A stretch of 64,000 bases of DNA from Rheum nobile (Eukaryota; Streptophyta; Magnoliopsida; Caryophyllales; Polygonaceae): contig WOAB01000041.1 of NCBI GenBank assembly GCA_027886185.1, positions 620,001 through 684,000 of the forward strand, written 5' to 3'. Of this stretch, positions 52,982 through 64,000 are shown piece after piece. A model generated the notes under the pieces. It searched no databases, was not told the origin of the DNA, and was given only the letters and a program-made list of their open reading frames with translations. How positions within the stretch are numbered: position 1 is the first letter of the stretch; the number at the start of each line of letters is the position of its first letter. The position numbers and the translations under genes were made by a program.

Positions 52982-55389
52982 TGTAACACCCCCAAAACTT
53001 AACCCTTTTGGAAAGGTATTACCGCCAGTGACCCCAGTGTTCCTTACCGAGATCACCCAAGGCTTTACCAAATAAATACAATTTATGAAATGCAATTGAT
53101 ACACAAAGATCAAGCAATAAATTCCAAAACATAACATTGTCGAGGAAACAAGAGTTACAGGATTACAACCCAATCCCGAATAGGCCAAACACAAAGTTCA
53201 AACAAAGTACAGCGGAAGACAAATAAAAGATTTTACAAACGGGGTTGTGATCGTGATGATCACCTGCCCAAGGATCTCAACCTGATTAAAAGCAATTATT
53301 AAAACATCCAAAAACAATCGTCGTCTTCATAGTCAATCTAGTCTCCTCAAATCTTCACTCTATCTGATGTGACGAATCGAACGGATGACACCAGCCCACA
53401 TGCGGAGAACAATGTTCGTGGGTTAGTCTACTTGAATAGACTAGCAAGGGTAAAAAGCAGAATGGTTCGAGTGATCGTAACCGTTTACTATCATTGTCCC
53501 TCGAATAATAACCGAAGGGACGATACATAACCCGGCACTTTCACGGAATAACAACAAGAGGTATGCATGAGAGAAGATTCTGGAAGACTTCATCTTCACA
53601 GAAATCGATTCGAAAAGAGACTCCAAGAGATTGAGTCTTTAAGGAAATATGACAAATCTGGAATGATTACAGGATCATACAACAATGATTTAAAAGTTGA
53701 CTGAGATGTTTCGGTTCACGACCAACCTCATCGCACACAGCGAATTCAGATTTGTAAAGAGAACGTACTATGATCAAAGTCGAGACGAGTTTTCCTAGCT
53801 GCACTATAACTTAGCAGCACTACTCGCCCAAGGTATATTAATCATGTGCACTCGGGCACTTATCTTATTAAATTCCAAAACGAGCATTACATTATAAGCT
53901 TTTACATCTCCACACAAGAGATATCGGATCTCCTCACAAGAGATATCAGATCTCCTCACAAGAGTTATAGAAGGGATGAACCCTGAAAGATTTGGCACTA
54001 GCGAAGTGCGCCTACCCTGTGAAAGGGTATGGTCATGACCAAAGAGAAAGTACTGGGGATGAACCACCAAGTACCAGTTATAAAGAAACAGCTAAACCCC
54101 CTCAAGGTACATAGCGTTCCTAGCCACTAGTGCTAACTAAACAGTATAGCACAACAACAGTTACTAGATAAATCCACATAAAGGCCCGAAAGGCGATTAC
54201 AGATAATAGCGTTGTTCTAACAAATATACAACCTATTATATGATTTTCAAAACAGTTTAACAAAACCGTTTCTAGACAAACAGAATATTCATTCCAAATT
54301 AATTACTCAGATAAACTACTGATAATTAATGTAAATATGGAACGAATGAGCAAGAGCGAACCGCCACTTGCCTTAATCCGCAGAATAGTCTAACGACGTC
54401 AACTGGATTCCAGGCTCGACATGGTATAGTTCCGACAACACAACAACCTTCGAGTCGACCCATAAAAGGAACCCTAAGTTAGATCCGACATAAACAGTAC
54501 GAATCTAAACACGGCGAAAGAATACGAAAGGAAAGACGCCACGACGACAACCAACCAAGCCAAAGCCACGAAGGCGTTCTGGGCTCTGGCGGCGGTCGCC
54601 GTATTCATCACGGCGGTCGCCGTGAAGAACACGTCGGTCGCCGTGAAGAACACGGCCGACTGAAACGAGAGAAATCTCACCCCAAAACACGAGCGGTTCG
54701 GCCTCCCTCGACTTGCTTTGGCTTCTAACCTCCAAGGCTAACCAAAAGCTTCACAAAGGCACTCTGGAAACACACCACAACACCTTTGGCGAGCACAAGA
54801 AAACCGACGAAACTCAACTCACTTTGAGGGAGAAATTTGGCAGCGATTCGGGGTTGTAGATGACCCAAAACCCATGCCCAAGCTCCTCTATAAATAGGCA
54901 AACCCCAAGGAGTACCCAGCAAACCCTAAGACTCGGCAAACGACGCAACGGCACGCCTCGAACGACGCCGGCGTCCGACGGGCAATGCCCACTGGACAAT
55001 CACGGCGGTCGCCGTGATTTTGCCTGCGGCGGGCACGCGGCGGTCGCCGTAAATGCGGCGGTCGCCGTCGCTAGGCCTGTCGCGGCCAGCTAGAAGCTGA
55101 CACGCTGACTTCTCGGGCCCAACCACGGCGGTCGCCGTTTCTCCCTTTTCCCGCCCATTCAGCTTTGAACGAACCTGACGTTAAACCGGGATAAAAATTA
55201 TCGTACGCGAACGACAATTAAACTCCAAGGCATGATGTCTGTATATTATTTCACTGAGAAAAATATTACAGATACATAGCACATTACAGAATGTCTCAAG
55301 CTACCTGAATTAAATCTGACGTACACAACTGGTACTCGGGAAAATTCCATAATTCCCAAAATAACCTTACAAAATTACGGGGTATCACA
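52982..55389 (-). repeat. 3' LTR of the chromovirus (about 2.4 kb)
   Basis: Very similar to 59804-62190 throughout. A TATA-like box (minus strand CTATTTATAGAGG) is at about 54884-54896. Palindromes lie on both sides of it: 54590-54644 (three copies) and 54998-55137 (four copies). Open frames of 60-88 codons inside are not conserved proteins. Confidence 0.9.
54590..55137. repeat. CGGCGGTCGCCG palindromes in 3' LTR
   Basis: Copies at 54590-54601, 54610-54623, 54632-54644 (one arm changed), 54998-55019 (longest; contains ATCACGGCGGTCGCCGTGAT with a GT centre), about 55028-55040, about 55047-55059 and about 55124-55138. Core GCGGTCGC. Confidence 0.9.
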
Positions 55390-55402
55390 TCACCTCCCCC
55401 TT
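55390..55402 (-). promoter_or_regulatory. Polypurine tract of the chromovirus
   Basis: Minus strand AAGGGGGAGGTGA directly before the LTR start TGTGATACCCC. Confidence 0.8.
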
Positions 55403-57676
55403 AAAAGAAGTTTCGACCACGAAACTTGGCCGAAAAACAACTCGGGAAAGTATCTGAGCATCTCTGCCTCGGTTTCCCAAGTAACTTCCTCAGTCCCAGA
55501 CCTGGACCACATAACTCGTACCAACAGTACGATCTCGTTGCACAGTCGCTTCACACGACGTTCGAGAATGCACACTGGCATCTCCTCTCAAGTACCATTT
55601 GCCTGAATCTCGACGTCCTTATAGCTCAGCCTACGAGACTCATCTTGGCACGAATATCCTTAGCAATGATACGTGGAACACATTATACACTGGGTATGCC
55701 GATGGCGACAATGCCAAACGGTACGTTAGAGATCTTACTCTATCCAGAATTTTGAATGGTCCCATGTAGCGAGGGTTAAGCTTCCCACGCTTACCAAACC
55801 TGAAAACATCCTTGGGTGGCGATACTGTGACAAGTACCTTGACACCAACCTCGAACTCAACACTTTAACACTTCTGATCTGCGTAAAACTTTTGTCGACT
55901 CTGAGCGGTCAACAACCTCTGTCTACTCAGAGCAATGTTCGAAGTTGTCCTTTCGACCAACTCTGGTCCAAGTAGAATCTTGTTGGCGTACTCAACCCAA
56001 CAAATCTGAGATTTACCTCTGTGACCATACAAAGCTTCAAACGGAGCCATCTTGATTGTAGCATGCCAGCTATTATCGTACGTGAGCTCAATCAGACTTA
56101 GGCTGTCTTCCCAGCTAGTCGGATGATCGAGTATGTATACTTCTTAGCATATCCTCCAGGGTCTAGATGGTCTTTCAGACTGACCATCTGTCTGAGGATG
56201 AAACGCTGCTGAATCATAATTCAGTTCCCATGGCCTTGTGAAGTTCTTGCCATAAACTTGACATGAATCGGCCATCTCGATCCGATACAATGGTCTTAGG
56301 AATGCCATGTAACGGACAATCTCCTGGTGGAAACTTCTGCTGACCTCTGGGTTACCCAAGTAACCTCAGTTTCCAACGCAAACACTATTGCTGCAAGTTC
56401 TAGGTCATGTGTTGGTTAGTTTGCTTCATAGGTTTTCAATTGTCTAGATGCGTATGCAATAACCTTGCCCCTCTGCATTAAAGACACATCCTAACCCATT
56501 TCTCGAAGCATTAACTATAGACCATATAGCCATCATTCTTTCTGACAATGACAAAACTGGTGCAAAAGTCAGACACTGTTTCAACTTCTTGAAAACTGGT
56601 CTTGCACTTGTCATCCCAGACAACTTCTGGTTGACCTTGTGGACAGACTGGTCATAGGTGGAGAGATCTTAGAAAAATCCTTCCATGAACCGTCTATAAT
56701 GTCCTGCAAGCTCTGGGAAACTGCGCACCTCGCTCACACCCTGAGGCCGCTTCCAAACAACTACTGATTCACTCTTCTGGGGAATAACCATAACCTCATT
56801 CTTATTGATCACATGGCCTAAGAAAGCCACTTCTAGATCCAACAATCGCACTTAGCCCACTTTGCGTACAACCGACTTGGTCTAAGGACCGATAAAGCAA
56901 TCCGCAGACGTTCCCTGTGAGCTTCCTTGCTCGGGAAAAATCAAAATGCCATTGATGAAGACCACTATGAACTTATTCAAGTACTGGTCTAAAACATCGA
57001 TGCACTAGGTTCATGAAAACTCCTGGAGCATTCGTAAGCCCAGATGGCATGACTACAAACTCGTAGTAACCATCTCTTGTCCGAAACGCAATCCTCGGAA
57101 TATCATCCTCACGAATCCTGAGCTGATGAAAACCAGATTTCAGGTCGATCTTGGAGAAAAATTTTGCTCCCTGTAGTTGATCCAACATATCATCACTCCT
57201 TGGCAACAAATACTTGCTCTTGATCGTGACTTTATTCAACTCTCGAAAGTCAAAATAAAGTCGAAACGGTCCATCTTTCTTTTTGACACATAAAACTAAG
57301 GCACTCCTAATCAAGGTGATGCACTCAGCTTTATATAACTTTTGTCAAGAAGATCCTTGAGTTGCTTCTTCAATTCTTGCGTCTCAATAGGAGCCATCCG
57401 GTACGGTGCCTCAGAGATCGGCGTGGTACACGGCTCGAGATCAATTGCAAACTCCACGACACGATTCGGGGTATCCAGGAATATCTTCTGGAAAGACACC
57501 CGTAAATCCTCTAACCACAGAAATATCAAAAACTGAAGTCTATCACTGCCTTGTGACGCTTCCGTCAATCCATACCGAGAATAATTATCGTATGGACCAT
57601 GGTTATTTAGGTCAAATCGCTTTGAATTTCTTACCCTTGATGGTAATTGACAATCCGACAGACGATTGGTTCCCAC
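55403..57676 (-). pseudogene. Chromovirus pol, heavily broken
   Basis: Minus-strand pieces in order: a protease-RT linker and RT N-terminus (57676-57311: RVVEFAIDLEPCTTPISEAP, YRMAPIETQELKKQL), RT fingers/palm (57314-56973: LVLCVKKKDGPFRLYFDFRE, FFSKIDLKSGFHQLRI), with the catalytic F/YxDD region lost around 56940; RT connection (56851-56669: FLGHVINKNEVMV), traces of RNase H (about 56560-56400), then integrase core end (56359-56144: FHPQTDGQSERPSRP) and post-core (56050-55865: MAPFEALYGHRGKSQICW). The first half of integrase is missing. Many stops and shifts occur. A chromodomain, expected at the C-terminus of this lineage, was not recognised. Confidence 0.8.
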
Positions 57677-57810
57677 TAAATGGTCACCATCTTGGACCAG
57701 CCCACTACATGGTTCACAGACGACTCACTAGTGGCTCCGAGTCCAGGCCCAGCCATTACCAGCGTCCTCTGTTGCTATGAGCCGCTGTCCATACATCTCA
57801 ACCCATCCTT

Positions 57811-57842
57811 GGGGTAAGGTCTCGAACACGAGACCTTACCCC
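57811..57842. repeat. Perfect 14-bp-arm inverted repeat at a gag-pol deletion
   Basis: GGGGTAAGGTCTCG, loop AACA, CGAGACCTTACCCC. It lies between gag and the RT linker, where protease sequence should be. Confidence 0.9.
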
Positions 57843-58024
57843 ATCAACAAGCAACGAAACATAACTTGGTATAAACCAAAGGTTCATATATAAGAAGAGT
57901 TACAACAAAAGGTTCACAACCTCGTTACACACACCACTTAACTTACAACCATTCAAAATGAAAGTCTAGGTAGCACCCACATCAACAACACATTAACAAA
58001 AGTGTAATGCAGATACAAAGTACT

Positions 58025-59353
58025 CTAAGCATTAGGAGCATAGGGTCCATCCGCCTCACGTATCACGTATAGGCGTTGACCTTGACTTCCTGAAGCCATC
58101 GGGGCTTTCCCTTTGTTCTGCGCAGTCGTCTGTATTGAAGGGCTAGGAGCTTCCACCGGACTGAACTTGGGTCGGTTGTTCTGATTAACAGACCCTTGTC
58201 GTGACTCAGCTCCTTTCACATTCCTCCGCTGATAGAACGCCTGCATATGACCCTCCTTTCCGCAGTCAAAGCATGTCTTTTTGTCCTTCAGACATTCATT
58301 GCTCTTGTGCCCGTGCGTACCGCAGTTGTAGCACTGAATCGGATTATTGCCTTGGCCAGAACGTTGTGTAGACCCATCATGAGTCTTATTCGTTCTTGCT
58401 CGGCCAGATTTGGCAAAATCTGATGGTGGCGCGGGGCGTTTGAACCCACTTGCCTGAGGCTGGTACTGCACTTGCCTCTGGCTGTTACGCTTCTTGGTCG
58501 ACTCCTCCAGAGTCACCTCCAGCTTGTAGGCTGTATCCACATACTGCTCCAGAGTAGAGCATGTGTGGTGCACCATCATCGGCTTGATGTCTGTACTCAT
58601 CCATTCGTGGAAATACCAGATCTTCTGTGCCTCACTGGATATCTCAGGTCCAGCGTACAGCATTAGATGATTGAATTTGGTTGCAAGCTCGGTCACCTTC
58701 AATCCATCCGTTTGCGGATACATAAATTCCTTGTGTTTCTCCTCCCTCATAGCACGAGAGAAGAAACGATCAGTCATCTTGGTCTTAAACATAGACCAGG
58801 TCAATACCGGGCTATCAGTTAAGCCGGTAATCTCCCACCATTCGCTGGCTTCTTCCTTTAACTGAAGAGAGGCTATATGCACTCTCTCCGCTTCAATGCA
58901 CTCAACATTGCGGAATAGCCGCTCCATGTGGGAAAACCAATGAGCCACCTTGACTGGCTCTCCTTTCCCATCGAAGCTGTCAGGCCTCATGGAGTTAACA
59001 GCCTTCAGGGCTCAGCCATACTCCCCTCTATTCCTGATCACCCCTCCCTGCAGCACATGGTTCTCTTGTTCCTCAAACCTCGGAACTTCTCGAGATACTG
59101 GCACTCCTTGTGCCTGATGCACATTCGGGCGTAACGCGTCGGCAATCGCTTGCATGACGATTCCCCGAATTTCTGCAACAACTGCTTTATCAAATATCCT
59201 TGGAGCGTTGTCCCTAGCTGGGTCGTTGCCTCCAGGATTATTATGGAAGACAGACTCACGCTCTTCTGATGGGTCTGCAACATTCCTCGGATTTAGTCTG
59301 GGGTCATTGCTTGGCCCAGCACCAGTACGGATAGTGTTCCTCGTGTTCACCAT
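58025..59353 (-). pseudogene. Chromovirus gag with zinc knuckles
   Basis: It starts MVNTRNTIRTGAGPSND at 59353 and is interrupted by TGA near 59012 (after IRNRGEYG). It resumes in the same frame with SMRPDSFDGKGEPVKVAHW, the retrotrans_gag core (ASLQLKEEASEWWEITGL, TWSMFKTKMTDRFFSRAMRE), a Gln/Arg-rich linker, and two zinc knuckles: CYNCGTHGHKSNEC (complete) and CFDCGKEGHMQAFY, in which the last Cys is Tyr. It ends at 58025. The stop and the damaged knuckle show it is inactive. Total length about 440 codons, normal for Tekay/Del gag. Confidence 0.85.
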
Positions 59354-59786
59354 CTATTTACCGATCAAATTCCAAGGATTTTATCACTTTAGTATCATTT
59401 TGATATAATTATTGTAATAAAATCAACTTAGAATAGATCAACTTGGTAATTTCTATTGATGGACTCGAACCGAGTTACTAGGTTCTACAACCTCAACTCA
59501 CAACGAGCGAACTGGGAATCAAGCCTAGCTAGAGATGGTGAAACCACCTCGGCTTCTCCCGGGTTCCTCTGAAGAGAACAAAATGCACCCATATCAAACG
59601 GGGCAACGGGAAAGGAATTAGTCTTTCTAGACATAGAAGCAAGCTTACTATATCAGACTGTACATAAGACATGACTATGAACGGTGTTTTGAAATTCTTT
59701 TCACTTTGAAAATTCAGAGCCCTTTTGAAGCATTTTCAAAAACGGATAAATGATTTATAAAATCCCAAACCCGTTTTAAAACCTTT
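59354..59786 (-). other. Untranslated leader between primer site and gag
   Basis: No coding pattern. The length is normal for this lineage and it likely holds the packaging signal, which cannot be read directly. Confidence 0.5.
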
Positions 59787-59799
59787 GGCTCTGATACCA
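59787..59799 (-). promoter_or_regulatory. Primer-binding site for initiator tRNA-Met
   Basis: Minus strand TGGTATCAGAGCC, complementary to the 3' end of plant tRNA-iMet, placed 4 bp from the LTR end. Confidence 0.9.
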
Positions 59800-59803
59800 C
59801 AAC

Positions 59804-62190
59804 TGTAACACCCCCAAAACTTAACCATTTTGGAAAGGTATTATCGCCAGTGACCCCAGTGTTCCTTACCGAGATCACCCAAGGCTTTACCAAATAAATA
59901 CAATTTATGAAATGCAATTGATACACAAAGATCAAGCAATAAATTCCAAAATATAACATTGTCGAGGAAACAAGAGTTACGGGATTACAACCCAATCCCG
60001 AATAGGCCAAAAACAGAGTTCAAACAAAGTACAGCGGAAGACAAATAAAAGATTTTACAAACGGGGTTGTGATCGTGATGATCACCTGCCCAAGGATCTC
60101 AACCTGATTAAAAGCAATTATTAAAACATCCAAAAACAACCGTCGTCTTCATAGTCAATCTAGTCTCCTCAAATCTTCACTCTATCTGATGTGCCGAATC
60201 GAACGGATGACACCAGCCCACATGCGGAGAACAATGTTCGTGGGTTAGTCTACTTGAATAGACTAGCAAGGGTAAAAAACAGAATGGTTCGAGTGATCGT
60301 AACCGTTTACTATCATTGTCCCTCGAATAATAACCGAAGGGACGATACATAACCCGGCACTTTCACGGAATAACAACAAGAGGTATGCATGAGAGAAGAT
60401 TCTGGAAGACTTTATCTTCACAGAAATCGATTCGAAAAGAGACTCCAAGAGATTGAGTCTTTAAGGAAATATGACAAATCTGGAATGATTACAGGATCAT
60501 ACAACAATGATTTAAAAGTTGACTGAGATGCTTCGGTTCACGACCAACCTCATCGCACACAGCGAATTCAGATTTGGAAAGAGAACGTACTATGATCAAA
60601 GTCGAGACGAGTTTTCCTAGCTGTACTATAACTTATCTGCACTACTCGCCCAAGGTATATTAATCATGTGCACTCGGGCACTTATCTTATTAAATTCCAA
60701 AACGAGCATTACGTTATAAGCTTTTACATCTCCACACAAGAGATATCGGATCTCCTCACAAGAGATATCAGATCTCCTCACAAGAGTTATAGAAGGGATG
60801 AACCCTGAAAGATTTGGCACTAGCGAAGTGCGCCTACCCTGTGAAAGGGTATGGTCATGACCAAAGAGAAAGTACCGGGGATGAACCACCAAGTACCAGT
60901 TATAAAGAAACAGCTAAACCCCCTCAAGGTACATAGCGTTCCTAGCCACTAGTGCTAACTAAACAGCATAGCACAACAACAGTTACTGGATAAATCCACA
61001 TAAAGGCCCGAAAGGCGATCACAGATAATAGCGTTGTTCTAACAGATATACAACCTATTATATGATTTTCAAAACAGTTTAACAAAACCGTTTCCAGACA
61101 AACAGAATATTCATTCCAAATTAATTACTCAGATAAACTACTGATAATTAATGTAAATATGGAACGAATGAGCAAGAGCGAACCGCCACTTGCCTTAATC
61201 CACAGAATAGTCTAACGACGTCAACTGGATTCCGGGCTCGACACGGTATAGTTCCGACAGCACAACAACCTTCGAGTCGACCCATAAAAGGAACCCTAAG
61301 TTAGATCCGACATAAACAGTATGAATCTAAACACGGCGAAAGAATACGAAAGGAAAGACGCCACGATGACAACCAACCAAGCCAAAGCCACGAAGGCGTT
61401 CTGGGCTCTGGCGGCGGTCGCCGTTCTTGGCGGCGATCGCCGTGAAGAACACGGCCGACTGAAACGAGAGAAATCTCACCCCAAAACACGAGCGGTTCGG
61501 CCTCCCTCGACTTGCTTTGGCTTCTAACCTCCAAGGCTAACCAAAAGCTTCACAAAGGCACTCTGGAAACACACCACAACACCTTCGGCGAGCACAAGAA
61601 AACCGACGAAACTCAACTCACTTTGAGGGAGAAATTTGGCAGCGATTCGGGGTTGTAGATGACCCAAAACCCATGCCCAAGCTCCTCTATAAATAGGCAA
61701 ACCCCAAGGAGTACCCAGCAAACCCTAAGACGCGGCAAACGACGCAACGGCGCGCCTCGAACGACGCCGGCGTCCGACGGGCAATGCCCACTGGACAATC
61801 ACGGCGGTCGCCGTGATTTTGCCTGCGGCGGGCACGCGGCGGTCGCCGTCGCTAGGCCTGTCGCGGCCAGCTAGAAGCTGACACGCTGACTTCTCGGGCC
61901 CAACCACGGCGGTCACCGTTTCTGAACGGCGGTCGCCGTTTCTCCCTTTTCCCGCCCATTCAGCTTTGAACGAACCTGGCGTTAAACCGGGATAAAAATT
62001 ATCGTACGCGAACGACAATTAAACTCCAAGGCATGATGTCTGTATATTATTTCACTGAGAAAAATATTACAGATACAAAGCACATTACAGAATGTCTCAA
62101 GCTACTTGAATTAAATCTGACGTACACAACGGGTACTCGGGAAAATTCCATAATTCCCAAAATAACCTTACAAAATTATGGGGTATCACA
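59804..62190 (-). repeat. 5' LTR of the chromovirus (about 2.4 kb)
   Basis: Sister of 52982-55389. Point differences are few; the clearest differences are in the palindrome clusters: two copies (61411-61444) where the sister has three, one fewer in the block at about 61800-61850, and one extra at about 61925-61938. Confidence 0.9.
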
Positions 62191-64000
62191 GTCTGGATGG
62201 TCCTCTCAGACTGTCCATCCGTTTGGGGATAAAACGCAGTACTGAACCTCAACTCGGTTTCCATGGCCTTGTGGAGTTCCTTCCAGAATCTCGACATGAA
62301 TCGGCCATCACGATCCGATACAATGGTTTTTGGTGTACCATGCAAATGGACAATCTCGTGTAGGAACACTTCTGATAGCTTCTGGGTTCCCCATGTTGAC
62401 TTGATAGCCACAAAGTGAGCACTCTTCGTGAGCCTATCAATGATTACCCATATCGCATCCTTTTGACTCTGAGTCTTTGGCAACCCTGTGACGAAATCCA
62501 TAGCGATATCCTCCCATTTCCACTCTGGCACTGGAAGAGGTAGCAATTCACCACCTGGTCTACGGTGTTCTATCTTGACCTTCTGACACGTCAAGCATTT
62601 CTCCACAAATTCTGCTACGTCCCACTTCATGTTGGGCCACCATAATTTCTTCCTGAGGTCCTTGTACATCTTGCTAGAGCCTGGATGTACAGAATAAGCT
62701 GACGAATGGGCCTCCTTCATCACCAACTGGCGAAGGCCATCAACGTCAGGCACACAAATCCGGTCCTGAAACCAGAGTGATCCATCCTTCTGAATCACGA
62801 ATCCGGGAGCTTTCCCGTCCATCACTTCACTGCTTAGCTTTACCAAGACCATGTCATCAACTTGCTTCTCCCTGATCTGATCAAGTAGCATAGCCTGAAT
62901 CTCTAGCATACTCAGGTATCCTCGACGCTAATCGTACAAGACTTCAATCTCGCACAACCCTTGGTTCAGCTTGGTCTGAGCAGTAAGTAGAGCCACTACA
63001 GTCTCATGTGGCGTTTTCCGGCTCAATACATTGGCTACTACATTAGCCTTGCCCGGATAATACAACAACTCGATGTCGTAGTCTTTGAGTAGGTCTAACC
63101 AGCGACGTTGTCTCATATTCAGATCCTTCTGAGTGAACACGTACTTGAGACTCTTATGATCGGTGAAGACTTGGCACCTCACACCATAGAGATAGTGCCT
63201 CCAAATCTTCAACGCAAATACTACAACTGCTAACTCTAGATCATGCGTCAGATAGTTTGCCTCATAGATTTTCAATTGTCGAGATGCGTACGCAATAACC
63301 TTCCCCCTCTACATCAGTACACATCCCAACCCATTCTTCGAAGCATCACTATAGACTACATAACCATCATTCCCTTCCGGTAGCGCCAAAACTAGTGCCG
63401 AGGTCAGACACTGCTTTAACTTCTGAAAATTGGCCTCGCACTTGTCATCCCAGACAAACTTCTTATGGACCTTGCGGAGCAAACTGGTCATAGGTAGAGC
63501 AGTCTTAGAAAATCCCTCCACGAACCGTCTGTAATATCCAGCGAGTCCCAAGAAACTGCGCACCTCCTTCACATTCTGAGGCCGCTTCCAGTTGGCTACC
63601 ACTTCAATCTTCTGGGTATCAACCATAACCCCATCCTCATTGATCACATGGCCTAAGAAAGCCACTTCTTTGATCCAGAAGTCACACTTAGACAACTTTG
63701 CGTACAGCTGATTCTGTCTAAGGACTGACAAGGTGATCCGAAGATGTTCCTCGTGAGCCTCCTCACTCGGGGAATAGATCAAAATATCGTCGATGAAGAC
63801 CACCACGAACTTATCTAGGTATTGGTGGAAACATCGATGCATCAGATCCGTGAAGACCACCGGAGCGTTAGTAAGGCCAAATGACATGACTACGAACTCA
63901 TAGTGGCCATACCTCGCCCGGAAAGCAGTCCTCGGAATGTCTTCCTCACGAATCCTGAGCTGATGGTAACCAGATCTCAGATCGTTCTTGGAAAAGACTT
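62191..64000 (-). pseudogene. Older chromovirus pol: RT, RNase H, integrase (runs off the window)
   Basis: Minus strand. RT palm (63887-63309) has FGLTNAPVVFTDLMHRCF, the catalytic FIDDILIYS and FLGLAGYYRRFVEGFSK. After one TAG (63306), RNase H follows: VVYSDASKNGLGCVL (Asp), THDLELAVVVFALKIWRHYL (Glu), FTDHKSLKY (Asp), with the final ADAL motif changed to ANVL. After a stop near 62926, integrase follows with EAHSSAYSVHPGSSKMYKDL and CLTCQKVK (HHCC), and the DDE core in MDFVTGLPKTQ, VSDRDGRF and GQSERTIQ. It is cut after T-I-Q-T by the younger insertion. RT upstream parts lie beyond 64000. Confidence 0.9.

Larger units (their letters stand above)
52982..62190 (-). mobile_element. Complete Tekay/Del-like chromovirus insertion, decayed pol
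   Basis: The 5-bp duplication GTCTG flanks it (52977-52981 and 62191-62195). LTRs are 59804-62190 (5') and 52982-55389 (3'), in minus orientation from TGTGATACCCC to GGGGGTGTTACA. The initiator-Met tRNA primer site is at 59787-59799 and a polypurine tract at 55390-55402. The roughly 4.4-kb interior has gag and broken pol with large deletions. It inserted within the integrase gene of an older related element (62191-64000 and 52969-52981). Confidence 0.9.

Noticed and set aside
53804..54070. 88-codon frame repeated at 60626-60892
   Set aside because: Both copies lie at the same place in sister LTRs; repetition reflects LTR duplication and not protein conservation.
54860..55093. Ala/Val-rich repeats (AVAVNAAVAVA) in an open frame
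   Set aside because: Translation of GC-rich palindromes in the LTR, no protein evidence.

Overview
This is plant nuclear DNA. It has class III peroxidase exons with the classic three-intron layout, TTTAGGG-type telomere-like tracts, plant LTR-retrotransposon lineages (Athila-like, Tat-like and Tekay/Del-like chromovirus), plant MULEs, hAT elements and Helitrons, and a plant-mobile-domain (PMD) gene. It is most likely a eudicot, but the species cannot be fixed from this window. It is a transposon-dense stretch. The only gene that reads intact is the four-exon peroxidase at 36405-37729 (minus strand, 312 aa).

Layout. 1-2600: AT-rich DNA with a 5S-rRNA-derived, Cassandra-like LTR piece (about 1922-2117). 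2635-4195: a MULE-like element (9-bp target duplication TTAAATTAT) built on hairpin-forming units of about 105-108 bp, followed by a second, truncated copy in inverted orientation. 4196-11475: an Athila-like array on the minus strand with two LTRs (10173-11475 and 4905-6229), tRNA-Asp primer sites, gag and protease. RT, RNase H and integrase have been lost, and a second partial gag lies beyond the inner LTR. 11476-12667: a MULE remnant with CGTCCG palindromes, then ATT-repeat DNA. 12677-19795: a MULE of about 7.1 kb carrying a broken PMD gene, telomere-like repeats and a U2 snRNA 5' fragment, with a hAT element (18939-19676, 8-bp duplication) nested inside. About 21860-28860: a decayed Tat-like element (RT tail, RNase H, integrase, tandem repeats, antisense ORF, LTR-like end with a G24 run).

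29260-36250: LINE tails, an ABCG transporter fragment, a Stowaway-like MITE, and a proline-rich membrane-protein gene remnant with unidentified exon-like pieces. 36405-37729: the peroxidase. 38756-39035: a MULE MITE with a 10-bp duplication. 39961-43700: a Helitron remnant (helicase and RPA-like genes, minus strand) whose helicase is split by a solo Athila-like LTR (41770-42948, duplication CACAT). 44552-45225: a truncated chromovirus LTR. 47738-50290: a MULE with terminal inverted repeats of roughly 650 bp, one of which encodes the transposase C-terminus. 51308-52981 and 62191-64000: an older chromovirus, split by a complete younger one at 52982-62190 (TSD GTCTG).

The most unusual signal spans several elements. 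The Athila-like and chromovirus LTRs carry clusters of short GC-rich palindromes with the common core GCGGTCGC (reverse complement GCGACCGC). The flanking bases differ between families but stay complementary (CC...GG in one, CG...CG in the other). The clusters generally sit in U3 near the TATA box, vary in copy number between sister LTRs of one element, run into coding sequence in the Athila-like gag-pro, and mark one deletion breakpoint. Both MULE families also carry clustered palindromes with different sequences.
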